A stretch of DNA of 38,777 bases from Chloroflexota bacterium (GTDB lineage Bacteria > Chloroflexota > Dehalococcoidia > Lucifugimonadales > Lucifugimonadaceae): NCBI GenBank assembly GCA_024275195.1, contig JAJRZP010000035.1, forward strand, positions 1 to 38,777, written 5' to 3'. The notes beneath the pieces were generated by a model. It searched no databases. It was not told the origin of the DNA and saw only the letters and a program-made list of their open reading frames with translations. Made by a program: the position numbers and the translations under genes. Numbering within the stretch: the first letter of the stretch is position 1; each line of letters begins with the position of its first letter. Shown piece after piece: positions 16,413 through 26,034 of this stretch.

Positions 16413-18206
16413 CTAACCTCGCCAGCCTGAGGCGATAGGGAACCGGCGATCTTTTCCGAACGCGAGACCAGTGATTTTCACGCCGGGAGGAGACTGGCGC
16501 CGTTTGTATTCATTGATGTCTATCAATCGAATAATTCTCCTGACGACAGCTTCTGAAGCTCCCTTATCACTCCTCGCCTGTTCCTGCCTTACGATCACTT
16601 CCGGCGACATACGCTCTTCGATGTACTGATGGATTATGCGATCAAGTTGATCGTAGGGTGGAAGTGAATCTTCATCAAGCTGATCAGGCCGAAGTTCCGC
16701 GCTCGGTGGTTTCCCGATGATTGCATTCGGGATTGGTGAGCCCGGCCCACGCCGGTTTCGGTGATGGCAGAGCTCGTAGACAAGCGTTTTCGGGACATCC
16801 TTGATGACCGCGAACGCCCCGGCCATATCGCCATAGAGGGTTGCATAGCCGGTCGCCATTTCGGATTTATTACCGGTCGTGAGAACGAGCCAACCAAACT
16901 TGTTGGCGATCGACATCATGATATTGCCGCGAACCCTTGCCTGAATATTTTCCTCGGAAAGCCCCGGCTGGGTTCCTTCAAATACGTCTTTTAGCATCCC
17001 TTCGAATGCTGAATGACCGGGCTCAATTGGAATTTCCCACAGATCAACCCCGAGTCTTGAGCAGAGGTCTTCGGCATCGGTGATACTGCCTTCTGATGAA
17101 TATCTGGACGGCAGGGCAACGCCAATCACGTTCTCGGCACCGATTGCATCGGCTGCGATAGCCGTCACGATTGCAGAATCGATTCCTCCCGAAACAGCGA
17201 TGGCGACTTTTTCGAATCCAGTCTTCTCCAGATAATCGTGTGTCCCGACAATCAGCGCTCGGTAGACTGCCTCGAGTCTTTCGAGTCGGTGGATAGAAAG
17301 CTCAGGTAGCTTCGGGTGGTTGGATGGAGGGGCTACATCGATTTCGAAGCTTGATGGCTGACCGATTAGATCAAGGTCAGATTGCGGTACGGCAAATGAT
17401 TGATGTTGGAGTCGAGAACGATCGAGCGACTTGACATCGATATCGGCGACCAGAAGCGATTCCTCGAATCTCGGCGCAGTTCCGAGCAGGTCTCCGTCTG
17501 GGCCCGCGAGCATGCTGCCGCCATCGAAAACAAGCTCATCCTGTCCACCGATCTGATTGGCGTACAGGGTGTACACACGGTTTCGGCGTGACAACTCGGT
17601 GACGATATCGACGCGGTGCCCTTGCTTACCCGATTCATACGGCGATGAATTGAGGTTTACGATGATCTCAGCACCGCTGGCACGCTGAACTTCCGAAGGC
17701 CCGATCGGTTCCCAGATGTCTTCGCAGATGTTGACCCCAACTTTGACACCACGAATCGAGATGATCGGACATTCGCTGCCGACGGTGAAGTACCGCCGTT
17801 CGTCGAAGACACCGTAGTTCGGCAGGTGGATTTTTCTGTAGACGGTGACGATTTTGCGATTATGGAGAACCGCGGCTGCATTGAATAGTCTGGTGCCTGT
17901 GTCGTCGGTTTCCGAATCGACAAACCCCACGAATGCGACGATATTGCCTACCGATGATGCGATACGACTCAGGGCTGCTTTGTTGGCGCTAATAAAGTTT
18001 TCGTAAAGCACCAGATCTTCGGGCGGGTAGCCCGTGATCGTCAGTTCAGGAAATGCAACCAGGTCGGCCCCTTGATTCTCGGCCTGAGCGATCCACTCTT
18101 CAACCAATCGGGCGTTGCCGTCGATATCGCCGACAGTCGTGTTGATCTGTGCTGCCGCGACCCGGAGAGTCCCGTCCGAAAACGAACTACCATTGTCGGA
18201 AGTCAT
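16413..18206 (-). CDS. nadE: Glutamine-dependent NAD+ synthetase
   Basis: NadE amidates nicotinate adenine dinucleotide to NAD+ using glutamine nitrogen. The 597-residue protein has an N-terminal nitrilase-type glutaminase domain with the triad Glu54 (AFPELT), Lys125 (YRKIHLPNYGVFDE) and Cys161 (NICEDIWEP). The C-terminal synthetase domain starts near residue 320 with the PP-loop SGGIDS at 339-344, followed by LPSRYSSEGS, TTGNKSEMATGYATLYGDMAGAF and a C-terminal RRFPIASGWRG. The ATG at 18206 is 24 bp beyond the gltD stop, so it is probably the last gene of the glnA-gltB-gltD-nadE unit, which links NAD synthesis to glutamine supply. Confidence 0.96.
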   Translation of the reverse strand: MTSDNGSSFSDGTLRVAAAQINTTVGDIDGNARLVEEWIAQAENQGADLVAFPELTITGYPPEDLVLYENFISANKAALSRIASSVGNIVAFVGFVDSETDDTGTRLFNAAAVLHNRKIVTVYRKIHLPNYGVFDERRYFTVGSECPIISIRGVKVGVNICEDIWEPIGPSEVQRASGAEIIVNLNSSPYESGKQGHRVDIVTELSRRNRVYTLYANQIGGQDELVFDGGSMLAGPDGDLLGTAPRFEESLLVADIDVKSLDRSRLQHQSFAVPQSDLDLIGQPSSFEIDVAPPSNHPKLPELSIHRLERLEAVYRALIVGTHDYLEKTGFEKVAIAVSGGIDSAIVTAIAADAIGAENVIGVALPSRYSSEGSITDAEDLCSRLGVDLWEIPIEPGHSAFEGMLKDVFEGTQPGLSEENIQARVRGNIMMSIANKFGWLVLTTGNKSEMATGYATLYGDMAGAFAVIKDVPKTLVYELCHHRNRRGPGSPIPNAIIGKPPSAELRPDQLDEDSLPPYDQLDRIIHQYIEERMSPEVIVRQEQARSDKGASEAVVRRIIRLIDINEYKRRQSPPGVKITGLAFGKDRRFPIASGWRG

Positions 18207-18230
18207 AGCGAATCGATTCTACAGTCGCTT

Positions 18231-19730
18231 TTAATCGTCGTTGCTTCCTGCCGTAGCCATGATCGGTGGTCGAGCGTAGCCACGCACCGTTGGGAGTCGA
18301 GATTCACCGGTAAGGAAAATGTCAATCTGTCTGGCGGCGCGTCGACCGCTGGCGATTGCGTGGACGACGAGGGACTGACCCCTTTGCATGTCGCCACAGG
18401 CGAAAACTTTGTCGATATTTGTCTGTAGGCTGCCGTTCGCTGCGACATTTCCGCGTTGATCGTAATCGACACCGAGATCGTCGAGAAGTCCCTCATGCTG
18501 TGGTGAAACGAAGCCCATTGCAAGGAAGACAGCTTCAGCTTTTAGATTGAACTCGGTACCCGGCACTTCGTTCATCTGGAACTGGCCGGTTTTCTCATCC
18601 TTCACCCATTCCACTCGAACGCATTCAAGGCCTGTCAGGTTGCCATCTTCGTCGCCCACGAATCGTTTCGTCATGACGTTGAAATCCCGGTCACCACCTT
18701 CTTCATGTGCGCTCGATGTGCGGAAGATGGTTGGCCATTGTGGCCATGGATTTGTCGCAAGGCGGGTCTCGGTAGGTCGCGGCAGGATCTCCATCTGGAT
18801 GATGCTTGCGGCTCCCTGTCTGTGTGACGTACCAAGACAGTCGGCACCGGTGTCGCCCCCACCGATGATGACGACATTCTTGTTGACGACATCGATGTTT
18901 TCTTCTGGCGGGAACTCCTGGCCGCGTAGTTTACGGTTCTGCTGGGTCAGAAACTCCAGTGCGAAATACACACCGTTCAGTTCTCGTCCCTCGACAGGCA
19001 GGTCGCGGGCAATCGTTGATCCTCCGGACAGGCAGACGGCATCGAAGCGCTCAAGTAGCTCATCGTGGGTGATATCGACACCTACGTTCGTGCTAACCCG
19101 GAACTTTACCCCTTCGCCGCGCAACTGGTTGATGCGGCGTTCGACAACGTGTTTTTCCAGTTTGAACTCGGGGATTCCAAGTGTGAGCAACCCGCCGATG
19201 TACTCGTCCCGCTCGTAAACAGTCACCGTATGACCGGCCCGCGCCAACTGCTGCGCCGCGGCGAGCCCGGCAGGTCCAGAGCCGATAACGGCAACTTTTT
19301 TGCCGGTTTTGTTCGTCGATGGTTGTTGCTTGATCCAGCCTTCCTGCCATGCGTGGTCAACGATCTGCTTCTCGATCATCTCGATCGTCACGGGATCGGA
19401 GTTCACCGAAAGAGTGCAGGATGTCTCGCATGGTGCAGGGCAGATCCGGCCAGTAAATTCCGGGAAGTTGTTTGTGGCATGCAGTCGTTCGACTGCCTCC
19501 TCCCAGTTTCCGTGGTAGATGAAATCGTTGAATTCAGGAATCAGGTTGCCGAGAGGGCAGCCACTGTTGCAGAACGGCACACCACAATCCATACAACGGC
19601 TCGCCTGTCGGCGTGCATCGGAATCATCCCATTTCAGGTAGACCTCCTGCCAGTCGTTGAGTCGCTCAACCTTGTCGCGGCGTGCGGGGGTGCGACGGGC
19701 AGCCTCCATGAATCCAGTTACTTTACCCAC
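18231..19730 (-). CDS. gltD: Glutamate synthase (NADPH) small subunit
   Basis: GltD oxidises NADPH and passes electrons through FAD and Fe-S clusters to GltB. The N-terminal part has the cysteine motifs CMDCGVPFCNSGCP and CPAPCETSC for [4Fe-4S] clusters; VIGSGPAGLAAAQ is the FAD-binding and VIIGGGDTGADC the NADPH-binding Rossmann motif. I choose the GTG at 19730 (MGKVTGFMEAAR, 499 residues): it matches the family N-terminus and is 9 bp after AAGGGG, whereas a TTG at 19739 would abut that site. The GTG overlaps the end of gltB (GTGGGTAA), a sign of coupled translation. Confidence 0.95.
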   Translation of the reverse strand: MGKVTGFMEAARRTPARRDKVERLNDWQEVYLKWDDSDARRQASRCMDCGVPFCNSGCPLGNLIPEFNDFIYHGNWEEAVERLHATNNFPEFTGRICPAPCETSCTLSVNSDPVTIEMIEKQIVDHAWQEGWIKQQPSTNKTGKKVAVIGSGPAGLAAAQQLARAGHTVTVYERDEYIGGLLTLGIPEFKLEKHVVERRINQLRGEGVKFRVSTNVGVDITHDELLERFDAVCLSGGSTIARDLPVEGRELNGVYFALEFLTQQNRKLRGQEFPPEENIDVVNKNVVIIGGGDTGADCLGTSHRQGAASIIQMEILPRPTETRLATNPWPQWPTIFRTSSAHEEGGDRDFNVMTKRFVGDEDGNLTGLECVRVEWVKDEKTGQFQMNEVPGTEFNLKAEAVFLAMGFVSPQHEGLLDDLGVDYDQRGNVAANGSLQTNIDKVFACGDMQRGQSLVVHAIASGRRAARQIDIFLTGESRLPTVRGYARPPIMATAGSNDD

Positions 19731-22700
19731 GGCTGCCAACCCCTTCTTTTGCGTCGGTTGTATCAGATGAGGCGGCGCGACCGCGAAGTACGCGGGCGTA
19801 GTCGCGTGGGAATACCTTCTTAAATTTATTTACAGAGTTCGGCCAGTCGGCGAGGAGATCAGATCCAACCTTGCTCCCGGTATATTCGACATGCTTTTCA
19901 ATCATCTGCTTGAGCTCGGTGTCATCGTCTGATCCCGGCACAATGTCGAGTAGATCAGCAATAGCATCGTTGAATTTGCCTTCGAACGATCCATCAGGAT
20001 CGATAACGTAGGCAACTCCTCCGCTCATGCCTGCACCGAAGTTTCGCCCTGCCGGCCCGAGGATGGCAACGCGTCCACCGGTCATGTACTCACAACCGTG
20101 ATCTCCGATTCCTTCGACAACGGCGATTGCTGCGGAGTTACGGACGGCGAATCGCTCTCCTGCCAGACCGTTTACATACGCCTCACCACCGGTCGACCCG
20201 TAGAGTGCAACGTTGCCGATAATTATGTTATCGCTCGCCAGGTAGGAACTATTGGATGGAGGCGTGATCACGAGTCTCCCGCCCGACAGCCCTTTCCCGA
20301 AGTAATCGTTCGAGTCGCCTTCAACTTTGAACGTGATGCCTTTGACCAGCCAGGCGCCGAAACTCTGTCCGGCCGAGCCCTGGAACGTAAAATTAATCGA
20401 TCCGTCGGGTAGTCCAGCTTCACCGGTCTTCTTAGCGATAATTCCGCTCAAGGTAGCTCCGACCGTGCGGTTGATGTTCGTTACAGGCAGTGTCGCTGAA
20501 ACTCGATTCCCGTAATCGATAGCAGGTCGCGCAAGCTCGATCAACCTGTTGTCGAGTGCTGCATCCAGCCCGTGGTCTTGCATGATCTGCTGATACGGGT
20601 GATCGGTCGGAAGAACCTCAGGCTTCAGCAATATTGGCGAGAGATCGAGCGTCTTCGCCTTCCAGTGGTCGATGTCTTGACGAGCCCTTAGCTTGTCTAC
20701 TCGACCAATCATCTCATTGACGGTGCGGAACCCTAGCTTTGCCATCAGTTCGCGCAGGCCTTCAGCGAGGAACATGAAATAGTTAACTACGGCATCTGGA
20801 GTGCCACTGAATTTCTTACGCAGTTCAGGATCCTGCGTGGCGACACCGACCGAGCACGTGTTCAGATGACACTTGCGGAGCATGATGCACCCCATCGAAA
20901 TGAGTGCCCCGGTTGCGATGCCCCATTCTTCCGCACCAAGCAATGCGGCAACCAGCACATCGAGTGACGTCTTCATCTGACCATCGGTCTGAACGACGAT
21001 CCGGTCGCGCAGACCGTTGGCGACGAGGACCTGCTGAGTTTCAGCAAGCCCAAGTTCCCACGGCAGACCTGCATGGCGAATCGAACTCAGCGGGGAGGCG
21101 CCGGTCCCGCCAGAGTCGCCAGAGATAAGAACCACATCGCCCTTACCTTTTGCGACACCGGCGGCGATGATACCGACACCGGCGACAGAGACCAGTTTCA
21201 CGTGCACACGCGAGGCGGGGTTAACGTTTTTTAGATCGTGGATCAGTTGAGCCAGATCTTCAATCGAGTAGATATCGTGATGAGGTGGTGGCGAGATCAA
21301 CTCCACACCGGGGGTTGTCTTCCTTATATAGGCGATGTAGTCCGAAATCTTACGCCCAGGAATCTCTCCGCCTTCGCCGGGTTTCGCACCCTGCGCCATC
21401 TTGATCTGGAGATCTTTCGCGTTGCTCAGGTAGTTGGTCGTAACGCCAAACCGCCCTGACGCAACCTGTTTCACTGCGCTCGAACGATTATCGCCGTTGT
21501 CGTCCAGTTCGAATCGTTCAGGGTCTTCGCCACCCTCGCCAGTGTTCGAGCGTGCGTTGATTCGATTCGTCGCGACAGCAAGGGTTTCATGGGCTTCACG
21601 GCTGATCGAACCAAGCGAAATCGCGCCTGTGGCGAATCGTTCAGCGATAACTGAAGCGGGCTCTACTTCACTGAGCGGAATTTCATCACCAAATACAGGC
21701 TCCAGCATGTTCCTGATCGTGACGTGTTCGTTGCCTTCGTTGTTCGAGGCAGCCTCGAACTGTTTGAACACATCGTGATCGTTTCGCGTAACCGCATCCT
21801 GTAACAACGCGATCGTGTCCGGGTTCCACATGTGACGCTCGCCTGTGGAACGCCAGAGGTAGAGGCCGCCGAGATCGAGTTTGAGATTCGATGGGATATT
21901 GTCGGGTGAGTAGGCTCGTGAATGGTTCGCGAGAATGTCGAGGGCGATCTCGTTGGTGCCGATTCCACTTATGCGAGAGACGGTCCATGTGAAGTACTCG
22001 TCGATCAACTGCTGAGAAATACCGAGTGCTTCGAAAACCTGCGCGCCGATGTAGCCCTGAAGGGTTGAGATACCCATCTTCGCCATCGTCTTTACGACGC
22101 CTTCTTCGATCGCCTCGCGGAAGTTCTCTTCGGCAACGTTTTGACCGGGTATCTTCTCCTCTGCGGTCGGTCGCAGGCGGAGTCCGGCGATCGTTTCGAA
22201 AGCCAGATACGGATTCACCGCACTCGCGCCATAACCGAACAGCGTCGCGAAGTGATGTACCTCACGTGGCTCGCCCGATTCGACAATGATGTCGGCCTGA
22301 GCGCGGTTGCGTTCCCTGATCAGATGATGATGAACAGCACTGGTAGCGAGCAGAGACGGAATGAACGCATTCTCGCTATCGACACCGCGGTCGGACAGGA
22401 CGATCAGGGTATATCCGCTCTCAATGGCCTGACTTGCCTGACTGCGAATGCGATCGAGAGCTTCGTCGAGCGCCCTGGCCCCGCCGCTCGTCGGGAACAA
22501 TGTTGAAATTGTTTTGGTTTTCACACCCGGCACAGTCGAGGATTTGATCTTTGCGAGTTCTGAGTTTCGGAGCACAGGATGATCAATGCGCAACGTGCGG
22601 CAATGTGCGGCAGTTGTTTCAAAGATGTTTGGGCGCCGGCCTGCGGGTACAGCTCGCTGTGTGATTAGTTTCTCGCGAATCGCATCGAGTGGCGGGTTCG

Positions 22701-24363
22701 AGACCTGCGCGAACGCCTGCTTGAAGTACGAGAACAAATTTTGCGGCTTGTCGGATAGCACTGCGAGAGGTGCGTCGTTACCCATCGAGCCCTGTGGTTG
22801 ATGCCCTGTGATCGCCATCGGGCGAACGAGCATGTGAAGATCTTCCCGCGAATATCCGAACGCCATCTGACGGCTGATGAGAGTGTCCACATCTGTCTGT
22901 GGCACGTTGTCTGCTTCTGGTAGTGAATCGACGGTGGCGCGATTCTCCTCAAGCCACTGACCATACGGATTCTGTGATGCGATGCGATCGATTACTTCGT
23001 CTGGCTCGACGATACGCTGTTCCTTGAAGTCGATGAGGAACATGCGTCCCGGTTCCAGCCGTGAGCGGTATTTAATCCGATCGGGGTCGATGTTCAAAAC
23101 CCCTGTTTCCGAGGCCATCACCAACAGGTCGTCTTTGGTCACCCAGTACCGGAACGGGCGGAGACCGTTTCGGTCGAGAACTGCCCCAACTGCGTCGCCA
23201 TCGGTAAATACGATCATCGCCGGCCCGTCCCACGGCTCCATGACATTGCCGTGGAACTCGTAGAAGTCTTTGACCTTCTGCGGCATCGACTCGTGGCCAT
23301 ACCATGCAGCCGGCATCAGCATTGCTGCTGTGTGCTCGACGGATCGACCTGTCATGCGGAGTAGCTCGAAGACGTTGTCGAGTGACGCAGTGTCGGACGG
23401 GTCATCAGATTCGCAGATGGGCGTTAATTGATCGATCTTGTCGCCGAAGAAAGGCGACTCGATCGAGCGTTCTCGGGCCTGCATCCAGTTTCGGTTGCCG
23501 CGGACAGTGTTGATCTCACCGTTGTGGGCAAGCATTCGGTACGGGTGAGCAAGTTTCCACGATCCAAGTGTGTTGGTCGAGAACCGAGAGTGAACCAGGC
23601 CGAATGCGCTGATCATTCTCTCGTCTTTCAGATCGAGATAGAACTCGCCGAGTTGATCGACGAGGAGCATGCCCTTGTAAATAAGCGTGCGGGCAGACCA
23701 TGAGCAGACATAGAACTCTCGTAGGAGGGTCTTCTTTATGTTGGGGTCGGTCTCGGCGTTCAGAAAGTTTTTCTCGGTCGACTTGCGCGCCAGATACAAA
23801 ACCCGCTCGAAATCATCGCCCTCAACCCCATCGGCTGCCGATACAAAGAGCTGAGCGATTTTCGGCATGATCGCCTGTGCGGTTGTGCCGATAACACCGG
23901 GGTTAACTGGCACTTCACGCCAGCCTAAAACAGTCATCCCGTTCTCGGTTGCTGACGACTCCAGCGCGGCACGTGCGGAGGCGTTGAGCTTTTCTTCGAC
24001 CGGCAAGAAGCACATAGCCACACCATAACGTCGTTCGGCTGGCAGATTAATTCCTTCGTTACCCGCCACCTGACGCATGAACTCATCTGGCATCTGGATG
24101 GTGATACCAGCGCCGTCTCCAGTCAGAGGGTCTGCTCCGGCCGCTCCTCGATGCCCGAGATTGACCAGCACTTCCAGTGCCTGATCGATGATCCCGTGTG
24201 ACCGCTCGCCGGTAATGTTGGCGACCATGCCAACACCACAGGCGTCGCGTTCAAGCTCTGGAACGTACAGACCGCGCTCTGCGATGTCAGTGAAATCTGG
24301 CAACACCGGGTTGGTTTGTGAGTTTCCAGAGTACGAGGTAAACGTGTTCCGAAGTTCGGTCAT
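19723..24363 (-). CDS. gltB: Glutamate synthase large subunit
   Basis: GltB transfers the amide nitrogen of glutamine to 2-oxoglutarate. The 1546-residue protein starts with a class II glutaminase domain whose nucleophile Cys42 (DACGVGMVA) would be exposed by removal of a 41-residue propeptide. The central and FMN-binding synthase domains follow (GEGGEDPERF, AQGAKPGEGGEIPG, SGGTGASPLSS), then the [3Fe-4S] motif in CIMLRKCHLNTCSVGVATQ, and the C-terminal GXGXG beta-helix domain (GNVALYGSTGGEAYVNG). The ATG is preceded by AGGAG, a clear Shine-Dalgarno. It lies 57 bp downstream of glnA and overlaps gltD, so GS and GOGAT are likely made together. Confidence 0.97.
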   Translation of the reverse strand: MTELRNTFTSYSGNSQTNPVLPDFTDIAERGLYVPELERDACGVGMVANITGERSHGIIDQALEVLVNLGHRGAAGADPLTGDGAGITIQMPDEFMRQVAGNEGINLPAERRYGVAMCFLPVEEKLNASARAALESSATENGMTVLGWREVPVNPGVIGTTAQAIMPKIAQLFVSAADGVEGDDFERVLYLARKSTEKNFLNAETDPNIKKTLLREFYVCSWSARTLIYKGMLLVDQLGEFYLDLKDERMISAFGLVHSRFSTNTLGSWKLAHPYRMLAHNGEINTVRGNRNWMQARERSIESPFFGDKIDQLTPICESDDPSDTASLDNVFELLRMTGRSVEHTAAMLMPAAWYGHESMPQKVKDFYEFHGNVMEPWDGPAMIVFTDGDAVGAVLDRNGLRPFRYWVTKDDLLVMASETGVLNIDPDRIKYRSRLEPGRMFLIDFKEQRIVEPDEVIDRIASQNPYGQWLEENRATVDSLPEADNVPQTDVDTLISRQMAFGYSREDLHMLVRPMAITGHQPQGSMGNDAPLAVLSDKPQNLFSYFKQAFAQVSNPPLDAIREKLITQRAVPAGRRPNIFETTAAHCRTLRIDHPVLRNSELAKIKSSTVPGVKTKTISTLFPTSGGARALDEALDRIRSQASQAIESGYTLIVLSDRGVDSENAFIPSLLATSAVHHHLIRERNRAQADIIVESGEPREVHHFATLFGYGASAVNPYLAFETIAGLRLRPTAEEKIPGQNVAEENFREAIEEGVVKTMAKMGISTLQGYIGAQVFEALGISQQLIDEYFTWTVSRISGIGTNEIALDILANHSRAYSPDNIPSNLKLDLGGLYLWRSTGERHMWNPDTIALLQDAVTRNDHDVFKQFEAASNNEGNEHVTIRNMLEPVFGDEIPLSEVEPASVIAERFATGAISLGSISREAHETLAVATNRINARSNTGEGGEDPERFELDDNGDNRSSAVKQVASGRFGVTTNYLSNAKDLQIKMAQGAKPGEGGEIPGRKISDYIAYIRKTTPGVELISPPPHHDIYSIEDLAQLIHDLKNVNPASRVHVKLVSVAGVGIIAAGVAKGKGDVVLISGDSGGTGASPLSSIRHAGLPWELGLAETQQVLVANGLRDRIVVQTDGQMKTSLDVLVAALLGAEEWGIATGALISMGCIMLRKCHLNTCSVGVATQDPELRKKFSGTPDAVVNYFMFLAEGLRELMAKLGFRTVNEMIGRVDKLRARQDIDHWKAKTLDLSPILLKPEVLPTDHPYQQIMQDHGLDAALDNRLIELARPAIDYGNRVSATLPVTNINRTVGATLSGIIAKKTGEAGLPDGSINFTFQGSAGQSFGAWLVKGITFKVEGDSNDYFGKGLSGGRLVITPPSNSSYLASDNIIIGNVALYGSTGGEAYVNGLAGERFAVRNSAAIAVVEGIGDHGCEYMTGGRVAILGPAGRNFGAGMSGGVAYVIDPDGSFEGKFNDAIADLLDIVPGSDDDTELKQMIEKHVEYTGSKVGSDLLADWPNSVNKFKKVFPRDYARVLRGRAASSDTTDAKEGVGSRG

Positions 24364-24420
24364 ATTTCTCCTAGTAGAAAGATCAAGTAGCTCTGTGCTG
24401 ATTTGATACGGATAGCCGGG

Positions 24421-25785
24421 TTACAGGTATCGGTATCGCGTCAGCTCGTAATCGGTGACTGTATTGCTGAACTCCTGCCACTCGAGCCGCTTGTTGGCGA
24501 GGAAATTCGCCATCACGGTAGGGCCGAGTGCTTTTTCGAGAAGGTCGCTGTTTTCAGCAAGGCGTATTGCCTCGTCCAGAGTCCGAGGAAGTCGCGCCAC
24601 TCCACGTTCGCTCAATTCAGTATCAGACATCTGATAGACGTCTTCTTCGATGGGCTCCGGGAGTGACATTTTATTTTCAATGCCATCAAGGCCTGCGGCA
24701 AGCAGAACCGAGAATAGTAAATAAGGGTTTGCTGCAGCATCGGGAGCGCGGTATTCCACCCGGACACTTTCCTCGCGACCGGGACGGTAGGTCGGTACTC
24801 GTATGAGATCACCAAAATTACCGGTGGTCCATGAAGCGAATATCGGTGCTTCGAGACCGGGCAGCAAACGTTTGTACGAATTGATCCACTGATTGGTCAC
24901 AACGCATATGTCGGCTGCGTGGCGCATCAGTCCAGCAATAAACTGGCGACCCATCTCCGAGAGGTTCATATCGTCGTTGGCATCAAAGAATGCGTTGTCA
25001 TCGCCCTTGAACAGTGACATGTGGGTATGCATTCCAGATCCGTGACGGTCGCCGTACGGACGCGGCATAAAAGTGGCATATGCACCAGTCGGTGCAGCCA
25101 GCTCTTTTGCAACGACTTTGAATGTGACTATCGAATCGGCCATAGTCAGCGCGTTCATGTGTCGAAGGTCGATCTCGTGCTGACCGTCACCAACTTCGTG
25201 ATGGCTGTGTTTTACCGGAATTCCCATCTGTTCGAGAGTGAGAACGGTATCTCGACGTAGATCTGCACCAGTGCCATCTACAGATGTCTGATCGAAGTAG
25301 CTGCTTCGAGTCGGACGTGCAATCCCGTCAGCATCGCCCATGTCGTAGTAGTACTCGATCTCGGGGGCGACATAGAAAGTCAGCCCCATTTCAGATGCGC
25401 GTACCAGATTGCGGCGTAGCACCTGACGTCCGTCAGCCACCGAGGGTTCGCCTGTTGGGGTTTCGATATCACAAAACATCCTGGCGACGGCGTCTTTACT
25501 CGGTCGCCACGGCAGGACCTGGAAGGTCGACGGGTCGGGCATTGCAACCATGTCGGACTCGTCGGCTCGGGTTAACCCCTCGATCGATGCTCCGTCGAAG
25601 CTCGCGCCATTTCTCAGCACGCCTTCGAGTTCATCAACTGTGATGGCGAAACCTTTCAGGGTGCCCAGAATATCGGTGAACCAGAGCCGAATGAACTTCA
25701 CATCGTTCTCGCGTGCCGACAACAAGACGTACTTGATCGCCTCGTCATCGAGCGTCTGGTGTGTATTTTCGGGTGTTTGGTTCAT
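24421..25785 (-). CDS. glnA: Glutamine synthetase, type I
   Basis: GlnA makes glutamine from glutamate, ammonia and ATP as a dodecamer. The 454-residue protein has the beta-grasp domain (FIRLWFTDILGTLKGFAI, FDGASIEG), metal ligands in APEIEYYYD (Glu142, Glu144), HHEVGDGQHEID, the GSGMHTHMSLF motif at 249-259 and NRxxR-like RVEYRAPDAAANPYL. The adenylylation-site NLYDLPP motif is absent, which points to the GSI-alpha subtype controlled by feedback and by protein partners. The C-terminus ends RYRYL, near the Bacillus type. No Shine-Dalgarno is apparent before the ATG. Confidence 0.96.
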   Translation of the reverse strand: MNQTPENTHQTLDDEAIKYVLLSARENDVKFIRLWFTDILGTLKGFAITVDELEGVLRNGASFDGASIEGLTRADESDMVAMPDPSTFQVLPWRPSKDAVARMFCDIETPTGEPSVADGRQVLRRNLVRASEMGLTFYVAPEIEYYYDMGDADGIARPTRSSYFDQTSVDGTGADLRRDTVLTLEQMGIPVKHSHHEVGDGQHEIDLRHMNALTMADSIVTFKVVAKELAAPTGAYATFMPRPYGDRHGSGMHTHMSLFKGDDNAFFDANDDMNLSEMGRQFIAGLMRHAADICVVTNQWINSYKRLLPGLEAPIFASWTTGNFGDLIRVPTYRPGREESVRVEYRAPDAAANPYLLFSVLLAAGLDGIENKMSLPEPIEEDVYQMSDTELSERGVARLPRTLDEAIRLAENSDLLEKALGPTVMANFLANKRLEWQEFSNTVTDYELTRYRYL

Positions 25786-25801
25786 GAACTAAGCGAACTG
25801 A

Positions 25802-25839
25802 GTGCGACGGTCGAAACTGTGTTGTGATTAGGCCGAATT
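25802..25839 (-). promoter_or_regulatory. GlnR-box-like repeats in the glnA leader
   Basis: Read on the plus strand, GTGCG (25802-25806), GAAAC (25813-25817), GTGAT (25824-25828) and GAATT (25835-25839) are each separated by exactly 6 bp. This follows the alternating GTnAC/GaAAC layout of actinobacterial GlnR boxes with 11-bp periodicity, but only the second box is a full match. It lies between the glnA promoter and start codon. Suggestive only. Confidence 0.25.
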
Positions 25840-25857
25840 AAATATGGCCGAAAGTTG

Positions 25858-25886
25858 AGTATTGAAAAATGTGTTCCGCTTGTCAA
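25858..25886 (-). promoter_or_regulatory. Sigma70-type promoter of glnA
   Basis: On the minus strand a consensus TTGACA (25881-25886) is followed after 17 bp by AATACT (25858-25863), 4/6 to TATAAT. Transcription would start near 25850 and give a leader of about 65 nt for the glnA-gltB-gltD-nadE unit. Confidence 0.65.
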
Positions 25887-26034
25887 TTAAGGCTTGCCGC
25901 GATGAGTGGTGAAACCCCGAGAACATATTCGAAGTTTTGGGTTCATCATTTTGCTCCCGTATGCGCGCCATACACGCGCAACCTGTTAACGATTTGTTTC
26001 CATTTGAAGCAGGCGACCGACGCGATGCCTGCTG

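Noticed and set aside
18547-19823. Two long plus-strand frames (223 and 252 codons) opposite gltD and the gltB end
   Set aside because: Both mirror conserved coding sequence, lack ribosome binding sites and have Arg/Ser-rich shadow composition.
25962-25980. TGCGCG-N7-CGCGCA hairpin after the GlnR-like gene, as a terminator
   Set aside because: The stem is only 6 bp and no T-run follows on the minus strand, so it is not supported as a terminator.
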